From Ga0074130 sp035565355 (GTDB taxonomy: Bacteria; Pseudomonadota; Gammaproteobacteria; Burkholderiales; Rhodocyclaceae): a stretch of 64,000 nucleotides of DNA. Under the pieces are notes generated by a model, which did not search any database, was not told where the DNA came from, and saw nothing but the letters and a program-made list of their open reading frames with translations. Numbering within the stretch: the stretch's first letter is position 1; each line of letters begins with the position of its first letter. A program made the position numbers and the translations under genes. The stretch is taken from positions 1 through 64,000 of the forward strand of contig DATMSM010000029.1 of the NCBI GenBank assembly GCA_035565355.1. Direction: 5' to 3'. Below, piece by piece: positions 36,258-44,968 of the stretch.

Positions 36258-38357
36258 TCAGAATGCCAGCCGTACACCCAACTGGCCGCTACGACCGCTG
36301 CGTGGCGCAATGTCCTTGAGCACCGAAGTATGCAAACGGATTTCCTCGTTGAGTAGATTGTTGAGCTTGAGGAAGACTTCTGCATTAGGCAGGGCCGAAC
36401 GCAGGCGGTAGCTGAACATGGCATTGACCAGGGTATAGGCGTCGGTCGGCAGCTCGCCCTCCGCTACCCGGTTCTGCTTGCCCGCATAGCTCACGTCGAA
36501 ACGTGCGCTAAACGCGGCAAGGCGGTAGTCCAGTCCGATGCCAAGATGGTAGGGGGCGATGCGCGGCAGCGGCTCGCCGGTGTCGGCGTTGCTGGCGCGC
36601 ACATAGTCGGCCTTCAGGCGCAGGTCTAGATCGCCCGTGCCTTCATAGACGTGGAACTTGCTCTCCGCCTCCAGCCCGCTGAACTTTGCCGCCACCGCAC
36701 TGATCTGCGCCTCGGGCAACTCGCCGGCCGGGTCGATCAGACCGTCGTCCTCGCGCCGATTGCCGGTGCTGTAAAGCGCGATGTAATCCTTGAAGCGGGT
36801 ATGGAAGGCGCCGAGCTTGGCCGAGTTGAGGCCCTGCTTCCAGCGCAGTTGCAGGTCGATGCCGTTCGACTTCTCGACACCCAGATTGGGATTGCCGACC
36901 TCATACTGTCCCGTGGCCGGATGGGCGCCGTTGGCGAACAGCTCGTTGAAGCTGGGTGCGCGTTCGGTGTGCGAGAGATTCGTCGCCAACGACCAGCGCT
37001 CGTCGAACTTGTACAGCGCACCGGCGGCGGCACTCTTGGGTGTGAAGTTGCGGCTTTGCGCGTTGCCGAAACGCGGTGTGCCCGGCGCCAGATTCGGATC
37101 GTCCGGCCCGCCACCGGCGGAATCCACGCTGGCGCTTTCAACGCGGCCGCCGAAGCTGAACTTCCATTGCTCCCAAGGCAGTTCCTCATACAGATACACG
37201 GCGCGGGAGTTGGTCTTGATGGACGGCAGCAGTGCCTCCTCGCCCTGCGCGGAGAAATCGGCATTGCGGAACTGCACGCCAAGCACGCCGGACAGCAAGC
37301 CTATTTTGCCGTGCGTCGCCTCGATGGAGGCCTCGTCGCCCTTGGTGCGGAAGAGCGTGCCGACAGCGCCGCCCTCCAGCTCCTCGTGCTGGTAATCGGT
37401 ATGGGCGTAGCGCAGCTTGATCTTCTCGATAAAGGGCCCCAGTTCGCGCAGCTCGCCGGCAAAGTCCATGCGCTCCGACTTCATGTGGATGCGCACATCC
37501 TCTTCCGCCACCGTGCCGTAGTCGGACGCGTAGGTGGAGTAGGACAGGCCGGCATAGCCACGATCAAAGTTCAGTGCAGCGCCGATCGCACCACCATCGC
37601 TCCGTCCATTGCTGTTGGGCAGACGGCCGTGCGCTTCGGTGGTTTGCGGATCGCTTGCACGCAAACGGGCCGAACGTGCATAACCGGGAATCTTCAGATC
37701 TTCGGTGCGACGCTGGAAGGCATCGACGTGCAGGCTCAACACACCATTACCGCCTTCGATCACTGCCGCACTGCTTTTCTCGTTGCCTGCGCCACCCACG
37801 CGTGCCTCGGCGCGCCCGCTGATGCCGCTCAAGGCTTCCTGCGGAATGCGATTGTCGATGGCGTTGACCACGCCCCCCACGGCGCTGCCGCCGTAAAGCA
37901 AGGCCGCCGGGCCGCGCACGACTTCGATCTGCTCGATCACGAGCGGATCGATGGGCACGGCATGGTCGGGGCTCAACGCGGATACATCCATGATGCCGAC
38001 CCCGTTCTGCATCAGCTTGATGCGGTCGGCATCGAGGCCGCGAATCACGGGACGCGAGGCATTCGGGCCGAAGTTCGAGGCACTTACGCCGGGCACACCC
38101 TCCAGGGTTTCAGCCAGTGTGACGCCGCCGCGCTCGGATATTTCCTTGCGATTGACGATGGAAACCGGCGTCACCATGTCGAACAAACCGCTGCCGAGCG
38201 GATTGGCGGTAACGACCACCGGAGCAAGTTCGGTGTGCGCCTCCTGGGCCAGGGTCAGGGAAGAAGAAACCAGGGACGAAACCAAGGCGACGGCGGTCGG
38301 CGCGCGAAATGCGGGGCGTGCGCGCAGATGGCGCGCAATAGTCTTGCGGTACGGCAT
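36258..38357 (-). CDS. znuD: ZnuD-like TonB-dependent receptor
   Basis: An outer-membrane receptor, probably for zinc or a zinc complex. The 699-residue precursor has a signal peptide cut near residue 38, a TonB box (APVVVTAN), a plug domain with the ZnuD-type stretch RGLDADRIKLMQNG-VGIMDVSALSPDHAVPIDPL, and a beta-barrel ending in Phe. The ATG at 38357 has an AGGAG site; a longer upstream frame is spurious. Metal specificity is inferred from the plug, the adjacent Cys/His protein, the Fur-family regulator and the COG0523 GTPases. No His-rich loop is obvious, so another metal or a metallophore remains possible. Confidence 0.8.
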   Translation of the reverse strand: MPYRKTIARHLRARPAFRAPTAVALVSSLVSSSLTLAQEAHTELAPVVVTANPLGSGLFDMVTPVSIVNRKEISERGGVTLAETLEGVPGVSASNFGPNASRPVIRGLDADRIKLMQNGVGIMDVSALSPDHAVPIDPLVIEQIEVVRGPAALLYGGSAVGGVVNAIDNRIPQEALSGISGRAEARVGGAGNEKSSAAVIEGGNGVLSLHVDAFQRRTEDLKIPGYARSARLRASDPQTTEAHGRLPNSNGRSDGGAIGAALNFDRGYAGLSYSTYASDYGTVAEEDVRIHMKSERMDFAGELRELGPFIEKIKLRYAHTDYQHEELEGGAVGTLFRTKGDEASIEATHGKIGLLSGVLGVQFRNADFSAQGEEALLPSIKTNSRAVYLYEELPWEQWKFSFGGRVESASVDSAGGGPDDPNLAPGTPRFGNAQSRNFTPKSAAAGALYKFDERWSLATNLSHTERAPSFNELFANGAHPATGQYEVGNPNLGVEKSNGIDLQLRWKQGLNSAKLGAFHTRFKDYIALYSTGNRREDDGLIDPAGELPEAQISAVAAKFSGLEAESKFHVYEGTGDLDLRLKADYVRASNADTGEPLPRIAPYHLGIGLDYRLAAFSARFDVSYAGKQNRVAEGELPTDAYTLVNAMFSYRLRSALPNAEVFLKLNNLLNEEIRLHTSVLKDIAPRSGRSGQLGVRLAF

Positions 38358-38427
38358 GTTGAAACTCCTGAAACGCGAATGGAATACGGCCGCGGCACTC
38401 AGTGCGGCGACAGCGTGAGCGGGGCGT

Positions 38428-38712
38428 TCAGGCTTGGGGAGGGGACTGCTGGCGGGCCTCGGGCGCAGGCAGGGCGTCGCGATCCGAGCAGGTATAGGCA
38501 TGCGGAATCCAGGCAGCGGCGACAATGGCCGGCGTGGCCATCTTGCTGCCGAGGCCAGCACCCAGGTCATGGCCGGCCAGGCACAGTTCGCACGCATGCG
38601 TGGGCAAACCCTTGCCCTCATCCGCCGCGTGCTCGAGCGCATGCGCTGCGGCAAAGGATTGCGCGCAGAGCAGCAGGAAAGCCAGCAGCAGGTGGGTAAG
38701 GTGTTTCTTCAC
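38428..38712 (-). CDS. DUF2946-like exported Cys/His protein
   Basis: A 94-residue protein with an N-terminal signal peptide (HLLLAFLLLCAQSFAAAHA) and a possible metal site HACELCLAGH. This resembles DUF2946/CopL-type proteins often found beside metal-related TonB receptors. The start is GTG with no clear ribosome site. It lies 24 bases after rlmI and 70 bases before the receptor gene, all in one direction. Confidence 0.7.
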   Translation of the reverse strand: MKKHLTHLLLAFLLLCAQSFAAAHALEHAADEGKGLPTHACELCLAGHDLGAGLGSKMATPAIVAAAWIPHAYTCSDRDALPAPEARQQSPPQA

Positions 38713-38736
38713 GACAGTACGAAGTCTAGCAATCCA

Positions 38737-39939
38737 TCAATCGACCTGCACCAGCAGGCCCTTGAGATACTCGCCCTCGGGGAAGGCCAGATCGACGGGA
38801 TGATCGGCGGCGCCCTGCAGGCGCTGCACGATGCGGGCGCTCATATTCGTCACCAGGCTGGCATCGCGTGCAGCGCCAGCGACGATGGACTGGAACAGGT
38901 CAATGCCGATACCGCCCGAGCAGGAGTAAGTCATCATCAGGCCGCCCGGATTGAGCAGCTTGAAGCCATGCAGATTGATGTCCTTGTAGGCGCGCGCGGC
39001 GCGCTCAGCATGCGCGGACGACGGCGCAAATTTGGGCGGATCGAGAATGATCAGATCGAACTTCTCGCCGGCCTTGTGCAGATTGCGCAGGGCCTGGAAC
39101 ACATCGTCCTCGCGCCATTCATTCTGCTTGCCCAGCAGCTCGGGGTTGAGCTCCAGATTCTGTTGCGCGGTGGCAAGCGCCGGGCCGGAACTGTCGATGG
39201 AAATCACTTCGCTCGCACCGCCCGCCAGCGCCTGCAACGAGAAACCGCCGCTGTAGCAGAAACAGTTGAGCACACGGCGGCCGGCGGCGAGTTCGCGCGT
39301 CATGCGGCGATTGTCGCGCTGGTCGAGGTAGAAACCGGTCTTGTGGCCGCCCGCATAATTCACGGCCATCTTGACGCCGTGCTCTTCGATGATGGGATCG
39401 GCGCTCGGCGCCTCCCCATACACCCAGCCTGTAGTCGGCTCCAGACCTTCGAGCTTGCGCACTTCGGAATCGGAACGCTCATAGACGCGCGCGCATCCGG
39501 TCGCCTTGACGATGGCATCGACGATGGCGCTGCGCCACTTGTCGGCGCCGGCGCTGGTCAACTGGATCACCACCATGTCGCCATACTGGTCGGCGATAAC
39601 GCCGGGCAGGCCGTCGGATTCGGCATGCAGGATGCGCAAGCCGTTCTGCTGGCGCAGTTCTGGCAGGGCCTGACGGCGCGCCACTGCCGCCGCCACACGA
39701 CGCTTGAAGAAAGCGTTGTCTATGGTCTCGTTAGGATCGAAGGACCAGACCCGCGCGCGTATCTGCGACTCCGGGCTCCAGGCCGCCTTGGCGATCAGGC
39801 GATCGCCGTCCATCACGTCCACGGTATCGCCCGAGCGCGCACGCCCGTCGAGCTGGGCGACGGAACCGGCAAACAACCAGGGATGGCGGCGGAACAGCGA
39901 GCGTTCCTTGCCGGGCTTGAGCAGAAGACGAGCGGACAT
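38737..39939 (-). CDS. rlmI: 23S rRNA (cytosine1962-C5)-methyltransferase
   Basis: An SAM-dependent enzyme that makes m5C1962 in 23S rRNA. The 400-residue protein has an N-terminal PUA domain, a central EEHGVKMAVNY-GGHKTGFYLDQRDNRR motif and the SAM loop NCFCYSGGFSLQAL. LDPPKFAPS and MTYSCSG follow. It is first in a minus-strand run with the DUF2946-like gene and the receptor, and diverges from the Fur-family gene across 133 bases. YccW-family relatives share this architecture. Confidence 0.92.
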   Translation of the reverse strand: MSARLLLKPGKERSLFRRHPWLFAGSVAQLDGRARSGDTVDVMDGDRLIAKAAWSPESQIRARVWSFDPNETIDNAFFKRRVAAAVARRQALPELRQQNGLRILHAESDGLPGVIADQYGDMVVIQLTSAGADKWRSAIVDAIVKATGCARVYERSDSEVRKLEGLEPTTGWVYGEAPSADPIIEEHGVKMAVNYAGGHKTGFYLDQRDNRRMTRELAAGRRVLNCFCYSGGFSLQALAGGASEVISIDSSGPALATAQQNLELNPELLGKQNEWREDDVFQALRNLHKAGEKFDLIILDPPKFAPSSAHAERAARAYKDINLHGFKLLNPGGLMMTYSCSGGIGIDLFQSIVAGAARDASLVTNMSARIVQRLQGAADHPVDLAFPEGEYLKGLLVQVD

Positions 39940-40065
39940 GATGGGGGCAGAAAACCATGAAGTGAAATAAGTCGGGGGCCTTCCCCCATGTAGGCGACTG
40001 CACTGGGCAGCGCTAGAAACTGGAGCGCATTGTAGAGGAGCGCCCTTTGCGAGTCCAGAATTTTA

Positions 40066-40080
40066 TGCAACAATGTTGCA
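40066..40080. promoter_or_regulatory. Candidate Zur/Fur operator, copy 1
   Basis: A perfect 15-base palindrome, TGCAACAATGTTGCA (TGCAA-N5-TTGCA), overlaps the start of the Fur-family gene and faces the divergent rlmI promoter region. A second TGCAA-N5-TTGCA precedes the next gene (40515). Confidence 0.55.
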
Positions 40081-40495
40081 AATGGATATCCAGCAATTGC
40101 TCAAGGAACGCCGTCTGCGCGCCACGCCTGCCCGCGTCGCTACGCTCGACGTGCTGCTCGCGGCCGGCCGCGCCCTCACCCACCACGAGGTGGAGGAGTC
40201 GCTCGCCGCTGCCGGCAATCGCCTCGACCGCGTCACGCTCTACCGCACCCTAGACTTCCTGGTCGAGGAAGACCTCGCCCACCGCCTCTCTGGCGAAGAC
40301 CGCACCTGGCGTTTCTCGGCCCAGGACAAACGCAGCGGCCACGCCCATCCGCATTTCTGCTGCAGCGGTTGCGGCGCAACCCTGTGCCTGGGCGACCTGA
40401 ATCCGGCCATGGTGGTCGGGCTGCCCGAGGGCTACACCTTCCAGCAGGCCGAGCTGACCATCCGTGGCCAATGTCCGGCCTGCAACGCCGCCTGA
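40073..40495 (+). CDS. zur: Fur-family regulator, Zur-like
   Basis: A metal-responsive repressor of about 140 residues. The winged helix (about 1-80) includes LKERRLRATPARVATLDVLL and DRVTLYRTLDFLVEE. The C-terminal domain has HAHPHFCCSGCG and a final CPAC pair, fitting one structural Zn(Cys)4 site. The ATG at 40073 lies inside the palindrome; the ATG at 40082 is equally possible and neither has a ribosome site. It is immediately upstream of two COG0523 zinc-type GTPase genes, so zinc sensing is favoured over iron. Confidence 0.82.
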   Translation: MLQMDIQQLLKERRLRATPARVATLDVLLAAGRALTHHEVEESLAAAGNRLDRVTLYRTLDFLVEEDLAHRLSGEDRTWRFSAQDKRSGHAHPHFCCSGCGATLCLGDLNPAMVVGLPEGYTFQQAELTIRGQCPACNAA

Positions 40496-40514
40496 GTTTT
40501 TTATTGCTCACAAA

Positions 40515-40529
40515 TGCAACTTGATTGCA
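40515..40529. promoter_or_regulatory. Candidate Zur/Fur operator, copy 2
   Basis: TGCAACTTGATTGCA, five bases before the COG0523 ATG, shares the TGCAA-N5-TTGCA arms and spacing with the copy at 40066. Confidence 0.5.
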
Positions 40530-40533
40530 AAAA

Positions 40534-41634
40534 ATGACTGAGATAGACAAGCGCATTCCCATCACCTTGCTGACCGGCTTCCTCGGCGCCGGCAAGACCA
40601 CCTTGCTGAATACGCTGCTGTGGCAGAAGGCTTTCGAGGATGCGGCCGTCTTCATCAACGAGTTCGGCGAGGTTGGCGTCGACCATCTGCTGGTCGAAAA
40701 GATCGACGAGGAAGTCCTGCTGCTCGATTCCGGCTGCATCTGCTGCAGTATGCGCGGCGACCTGCCCAAGGCCTTGCGCGACCTGTTCAACCGCGCTCAG
40801 CGCAAGCAGATTCCGGTGCCGAAGCGCGTGATCATCGAGACCACCGGCATCGCCGACCCGGCGCCGGTGATCCACACCCTGCTCAGCGACCATTTCACCG
40901 CCGAGCGCTTCCGCCTCGACGGCGTCGTCACCGTCATCGCCGCCACGCATGGCGTCGACCAGATCGAGAGCAATGTCGAAGCGCTCAAGCAGGTCGTCAT
41001 GGCCGACCGCCTGGTCATCAGCAAATGCGATCTCGCCGACGCGCAGCAGCTCGAGCAACTCGCCATCCGCCTCGCTTCACTTAACCCCACGGCCACTCAG
41101 CTGCAATCGAGCAAGGGCAGCATTGCCGCCGCCGACATCGTCGATATCGGCCTCTATGACCCTGCCAGTAAGACGCCCGACGTTGCCGCCTGGCTGGCCG
41201 AGGCCAGGGTCGGCGAACAGGCGTCGTTGCGGCGCCTCAGCTACGGCAAGCACGCGCCCAGAGCGCCGGTGCACAACAGCGAGGTGGAAAGCTTCGTCAT
41301 CACCTTCGATGCGCCGCTCGCCTGGGGCGGCGTCAGCACCACGCTGGATACCTTGCTGCAGGGCCATGGTGAGCAGATCCTGCGCATCAAGGGCCTGGTC
41401 AACATCCAGGGCGAGCCCGGCCCGCGCATCGTGCAATGCCTTCAGCACACACGCTATCCCAGCATACGCATGGCCGCCTGGCCAGACGACCCGGCCTATG
41501 CCGACCGCAAGAGCCGTCTCGTTTTCATCACGCGCAATCTGAGCGAAGCGCGCCTGCGTGAAAGCCTGGCGCATATCGCCACCCTGATTTCCCGTTACGG
41601 AGCCTCACCCGATGCAACTCCATCCAGCCTCTGA
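40534..41634 (+). CDS. COG0523 (G3E) GTPase, metal chaperone 1
   Basis: A GTP-hydrolysing metallochaperone of the CobW/ZigA family. The 366-residue protein has Walker A GFLGAGKT at 15-22, the metal-binding CxCC motif (CICC at 68-71) and ETTGIADPAPV. A SKCDLAD G4 motif and a CobW C-terminal domain (about 265-360) follow. I chose the ATG at 40534 over a TTG nine bases upstream. A palindrome precedes it and the next GTPase overlaps its end by 23 bases. Zinc is the likely metal from context; the cobalamin genes are over 8 kb away. Confidence 0.85.
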   Translation: MTEIDKRIPITLLTGFLGAGKTTLLNTLLWQKAFEDAAVFINEFGEVGVDHLLVEKIDEEVLLLDSGCICCSMRGDLPKALRDLFNRAQRKQIPVPKRVIIETTGIADPAPVIHTLLSDHFTAERFRLDGVVTVIAATHGVDQIESNVEALKQVVMADRLVISKCDLADAQQLEQLAIRLASLNPTATQLQSSKGSIAAADIVDIGLYDPASKTPDVAAWLAEARVGEQASLRRLSYGKHAPRAPVHNSEVESFVITFDAPLAWGGVSTTLDTLLQGHGEQILRIKGLVNIQGEPGPRIVQCLQHTRYPSIRMAAWPDDPAYADRKSRLVFITRNLSEARLRESLAHIATLISRYGASPDATPSSL

Positions 41635-42850
41635 GGCGGGCGCTGCCCGCCTGCCGGTCACCGTCCTGTCCGGCTTTCTCGGCGCCGGCAAGACCACCCT
41701 GCTTAACCACATCCTCAACAACCGCGAAGGCCGCAAGGTCGCCGTCATTGTCAACGACATGTCGGAGGTGAATATCGACGCAGCACTGGTGCGTAACGGC
41801 GGCGCGGAGCTGTCGCGCACGGATGAAAGACTGGTCGAGATGAGCAATGGCTGTATCTGCTGCACGCTGCGCGAAGACCTGTTGGTCGAGGTCAGCCGCC
41901 TCGCCCGCGAAGGCCGCTTCGATTATCTGGTGATTGAATCGACCGGCATCTCGGAACCCTTGCCGGTGGCGGAAACCTTTACTTTCGAGGATGAAGCAGG
42001 CCAGAGCCTGTCGCATATCGCCCGCCTCGACACTATGGTCACCGTCGTCGATGCCTACAACTTCCTGCGCGACTACGGTTCCCAGGACAGCCTGTCGGCG
42101 CGCGGCGAGTCCATGGGCGAGGAAGACGAGCGCACGGTTGTCGATCTGCTGATCGAGCAGATCGAGTTCTGCGACGTCATCGTGGTGAACAAGATCGACC
42201 TCGTCAGCCTCTCTGAACGGAAAAAGCTGGCCGCCATTCTCAGTACCCTGAATCCGCGGGCGCGCGTCGAGTACGCCGAATTCAGCAAGGTGCCTCTGGA
42301 GCATGTTCTCGGCACCGGCCTCTTCGACTTCGAACAGGCGCAGCAGGCACCCGGCTGGCTGAAGGAACTGCGTGGCGAGCATGTCCCGGAAACCGAAGAG
42401 TACGGGATCAGCAGCTTTGTTTACCGCGCCCGCCGGCCTTTCCACCCGCAACGCTTCTGGGCCATGATCAACTCGGAATGGGCCGGCGTGGTGCGCTCCA
42501 AAGGCTATTTCTGGCTCGCCACCCGCCCCGAATTCGCGGCCAGCTGGTCGCAGGCCGGCGCTGCCTGCCGCCACGGCCTGGGCGGCCTGTGGTGGGCAGC
42601 CGTACCTGACGAGGACTGGCCCACCGATCCGGAAAGCCTGGCCATCATCGAACAGAACTGGAACGAAAAATTCGGCGATTGCCGTCAGGAGCTGGTCGTC
42701 ATCGGCATGCAAATGGATGAGGCTGCGTTGCGCGCCCGCTTTGACGCCTGCCTGCTCACGGACGACGAGTTCGCGCTGGGCCCCGACGGCTGGGTAAACC
42801 TGGACGACCCCTTCCCCGTCTGGGGCAACATCGTCGATGCGACGGAATGA
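41612..42850 (+). CDS. zigA: COG0523 GTPase, ZigA-type metal chaperone 2
   Basis: A second G3E GTPase of 412 residues: Walker A GFLGAGKT at 21-28, CICC at 81-84, ESTGISEPLPVAE and NKIDLV. A long C-terminal domain contains GYFWLATRPEFAASWSQAG, typical of the ZigA/YciC-like branch. Its start lies inside the previous gene, so the two are coupled. Having two distinct COG0523 subtypes in tandem behind one Fur-family gene suggests non-redundant roles in zinc limitation. Confidence 0.87.
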   Translation: MQLHPASEAGAARLPVTVLSGFLGAGKTTLLNHILNNREGRKVAVIVNDMSEVNIDAALVRNGGAELSRTDERLVEMSNGCICCTLREDLLVEVSRLAREGRFDYLVIESTGISEPLPVAETFTFEDEAGQSLSHIARLDTMVTVVDAYNFLRDYGSQDSLSARGESMGEEDERTVVDLLIEQIEFCDVIVVNKIDLVSLSERKKLAAILSTLNPRARVEYAEFSKVPLEHVLGTGLFDFEQAQQAPGWLKELRGEHVPETEEYGISSFVYRARRPFHPQRFWAMINSEWAGVVRSKGYFWLATRPEFAASWSQAGAACRHGLGGLWWAAVPDEDWPTDPESLAIIEQNWNEKFGDCRQELVVIGMQMDEAALRARFDACLLTDDEFALGPDGWVNLDDPFPVWGNIVDATE

Positions 42851-42860
42851 GGGCGTTGCG

Positions 42861-44105
42861 CTAAGCCTCGTCGCCCAGGCCCATCATCCACGCAATCGCC
42901 TCGCTGAGGCAGAGGTTCAAGGTCTGGTTGCCGAGGCGGCCGCCCATACGGGCGAGCAAGGCGGCAGCGCCGTCGATATTGTTGTTGTCGTAATGCTCGA
43001 TCAGCTCGAGCAACTGGCCCAGCTGGCCGCCGCGGCTTTCCAGCGCGGCGCGCACTTCGTCGGAGACGGTAATCTGCTCCAGGATTTCGCCCATGGGCAT
43101 TTCCAGCGCCGCCGGCATCACCGACATGAGGCCGACGATAAAGGCTGGGTCAGCCATCTGCGGGCGCGCCGGATAGCAGCGCTTGACCAGCAGTTCGAGA
43201 AAATGCCCGCGTAGCGCAGCAAGCTGCATCAGAGGATTGCTGCGGATGCCGCGCCCATCGGGATGCGCGAACATCAGCAGGCGCAGCCAGCGACGTAGCG
43301 GGTCGCGTCCGAGCAGAGCGATGGCATGCCGCACCGAGGTTGTCTTGGCACTGACGCCGCTAACGCCGACTGAATTGGACAGGCGCAGCAGATTGGCGAC
43401 CAGGCCGGGCTCACCCTTCATCACCGCTTCGAGCTTGGCGGTGTCGGCATCCTGGTTCAGCAGGGTGATCAGGCGCAACAACGTTTGCGTCGCCACGCTG
43501 AGTTTGCGGCCGGAAACCAGCACCGGGCGGGCGAAGTAATAGCCTTGGTAACCGTTGAAGCCGAGGCGTTCGGCCAGTGCGTGCGTATCCGGCGTTTCGA
43601 CCTTGCCGGCGATCAGCTTGATCGGCAGCACACGCAACTGGCTGACGATGGCGGCCAACTGGGCTTCATCGCAGCCTTCAATATCCAGCTTGGCGTAGCT
43701 GGCGAGATTGAGCAATGGGCCGCAGTTCAGCCCATCACAGCCTTCAATCGCCAGCGTGTAACCGGCGCTGCGCAGCTCGCGACACCGCTCGATGGCGGCG
43801 GCCGAGACTCCGGGCTTGACCACCAACACCACCTGCTCGACCGGCAGCACCTGGATCAGCTCGTTGCACAGAAACTCTTCGTCTACGGGAATAAAGGCAA
43901 GCTGCTTGCCCAGCGCCTTGGACAGGCCCAGTTCGGCAAAGGCGCCGCACACCATTTCGGCCGTCGCCACGGCAGCCGGCAAAGCCCTGCCCTGCTCGGC
44001 GTCCACCGGCTGGAAGTGAAACTCATAGCCCAGGGTTGCCTGCTGGCGGTCGAGTATCGGTTGCCTGCCGAGAAACAGGTTGCGGTCCTGCATCGCGCTT
44101 TCCAT
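42861..44105 (-). CDS. EAL-like / HDOD signalling protein
   Basis: A 414-residue protein of the YuxH type: an N-terminal EAL-like domain (about 1-200, starting RNLFLGRQPILDRQ) joined to a C-terminal HDOD domain (about 205-405). The EAL signature motif is replaced (YEFHFQP), and metal ligands appear altered, so it probably binds or senses rather than cleaves c-di-GMP. ATG at 44105 with a GGGAGG site. It converges with zigA at ten bases. Confidence 0.83.
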   Translation of the reverse strand: MESAMQDRNLFLGRQPILDRQQATLGYEFHFQPVDAEQGRALPAAVATAEMVCGAFAELGLSKALGKQLAFIPVDEEFLCNELIQVLPVEQVVLVVKPGVSAAAIERCRELRSAGYTLAIEGCDGLNCGPLLNLASYAKLDIEGCDEAQLAAIVSQLRVLPIKLIAGKVETPDTHALAERLGFNGYQGYYFARPVLVSGRKLSVATQTLLRLITLLNQDADTAKLEAVMKGEPGLVANLLRLSNSVGVSGVSAKTTSVRHAIALLGRDPLRRWLRLLMFAHPDGRGIRSNPLMQLAALRGHFLELLVKRCYPARPQMADPAFIVGLMSVMPAALEMPMGEILEQITVSDEVRAALESRGGQLGQLLELIEHYDNNNIDGAAALLARMGGRLGNQTLNLCLSEAIAWMMGLGDEA

Positions 44106-44251
44106 GCCCCCTCCCAAAGGTGGCCCGCTGGCCGGGATTTATTCTTCTTATATCCTCATTCTATGGGGAATTTCCCGCTTCCGGTGAATTCGGTATGGAG
44201 TCGGTGAATCCGTCTCAAGTAAAATGGCGGTGTACCAATCAAGGATGCCGC

Positions 44252-44905
44252 ATGAACTCCGAACCACTCAACCATTTGCTGGATAACAATCGCGCCTGGG
44301 CGGAAAAGCGCATCGCTGAAGACCCAGGCTATTTCAGTCGCCTCGCCAATCAGCAGCACCCTGAATATTTCTGGATAGGCTGCTCCGACAGCCGCGTGCC
44401 GGCCAACCAGATCACCGGCCTCGACCCGGGCGAAGTCTTCGTGCATCGCAACGTCGCCAACGTGGTCGTACCGAGCGACCTCAACTGTCTGTCGGTGATG
44501 CAATTCGCCGTCGACGTGCTCAAGGTGAAGCACATCATCGTCGTCGGCCACTATGGTTGCGGCGGCGTGCGCGCCGCGCTGGAGAACCAGCGCCACGGGC
44601 TCGTCGACAACTGGCTGCGCCATATCAAGGATGTGCGCGACCATCACATGGACATCATCGAGAAAGCTGCTCCCGAGGCTCGCGTAGACAAGCTGTGCGA
44701 ACTCAATGTGGTCGAGCAGGTGGTCAATGTCTGCCAGACCACCGTGGTCCTGGACGCCTGGCAACGCGGTCAGCAGCTGACCGTGCATGGCTGGGTGTAC
44801 GGCCTCAGCGACGGCCGCGCGCGCGACCTCGGCATGCGCGCCTCTTCGGAGGCCGAGTCGGTCGAGATTTACCATCAGGTCATGCAGAAGCTGCGCGGCA
44901 TCTGA
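44252..44905 (+). CDS. can: Beta-class carbonic anhydrase
   Basis: Converts CO2 to bicarbonate. The 217-residue protein has zinc ligands Cys44, His100 and Cys103 with the Asp46-Arg48 dyad (CSDSR). These match E. coli Can at Cys42, His98 and Cys101. ATG at 44252 with an AAGGA site. It ends with a strong bidirectional terminator. Confidence 0.95.
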   Translation: MNSEPLNHLLDNNRAWAEKRIAEDPGYFSRLANQQHPEYFWIGCSDSRVPANQITGLDPGEVFVHRNVANVVVPSDLNCLSVMQFAVDVLKVKHIIVVGHYGCGGVRAALENQRHGLVDNWLRHIKDVRDHHMDIIEKAAPEARVDKLCELNVVEQVVNVCQTTVVLDAWQRGQQLTVHGWVYGLSDGRARDLGMRASSEAESVEIYHQVMQKLRGI

Positions 44906-44921
44906 TCTCGCGCAGCGCAAC

Positions 44922-44951
44922 AAAAAGGGCAACCCGCGGGTTGCCCTTTTT
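44922..44951. terminator. Bidirectional terminator between can and the DUF3683 gene
   Basis: A 30-base perfect palindrome with A5 and T5 ends around a GGGCAACCC stem. It serves both convergent genes. Confidence 0.9.
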
Positions 44952-44968
44952 GTTTCTGAGCCCGGCGC

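Noticed and set aside
38358..38654. N-terminal extension of the TonB receptor
   Set aside because: Arg/Pro-rich out-of-family tail; the real ATG at 38357 has a ribosome site and signal peptide.
36651..38699. 682-codon plus-strand ORF opposite the TonB receptor
   Set aside because: Shadow of the receptor; composition unlike a real protein.
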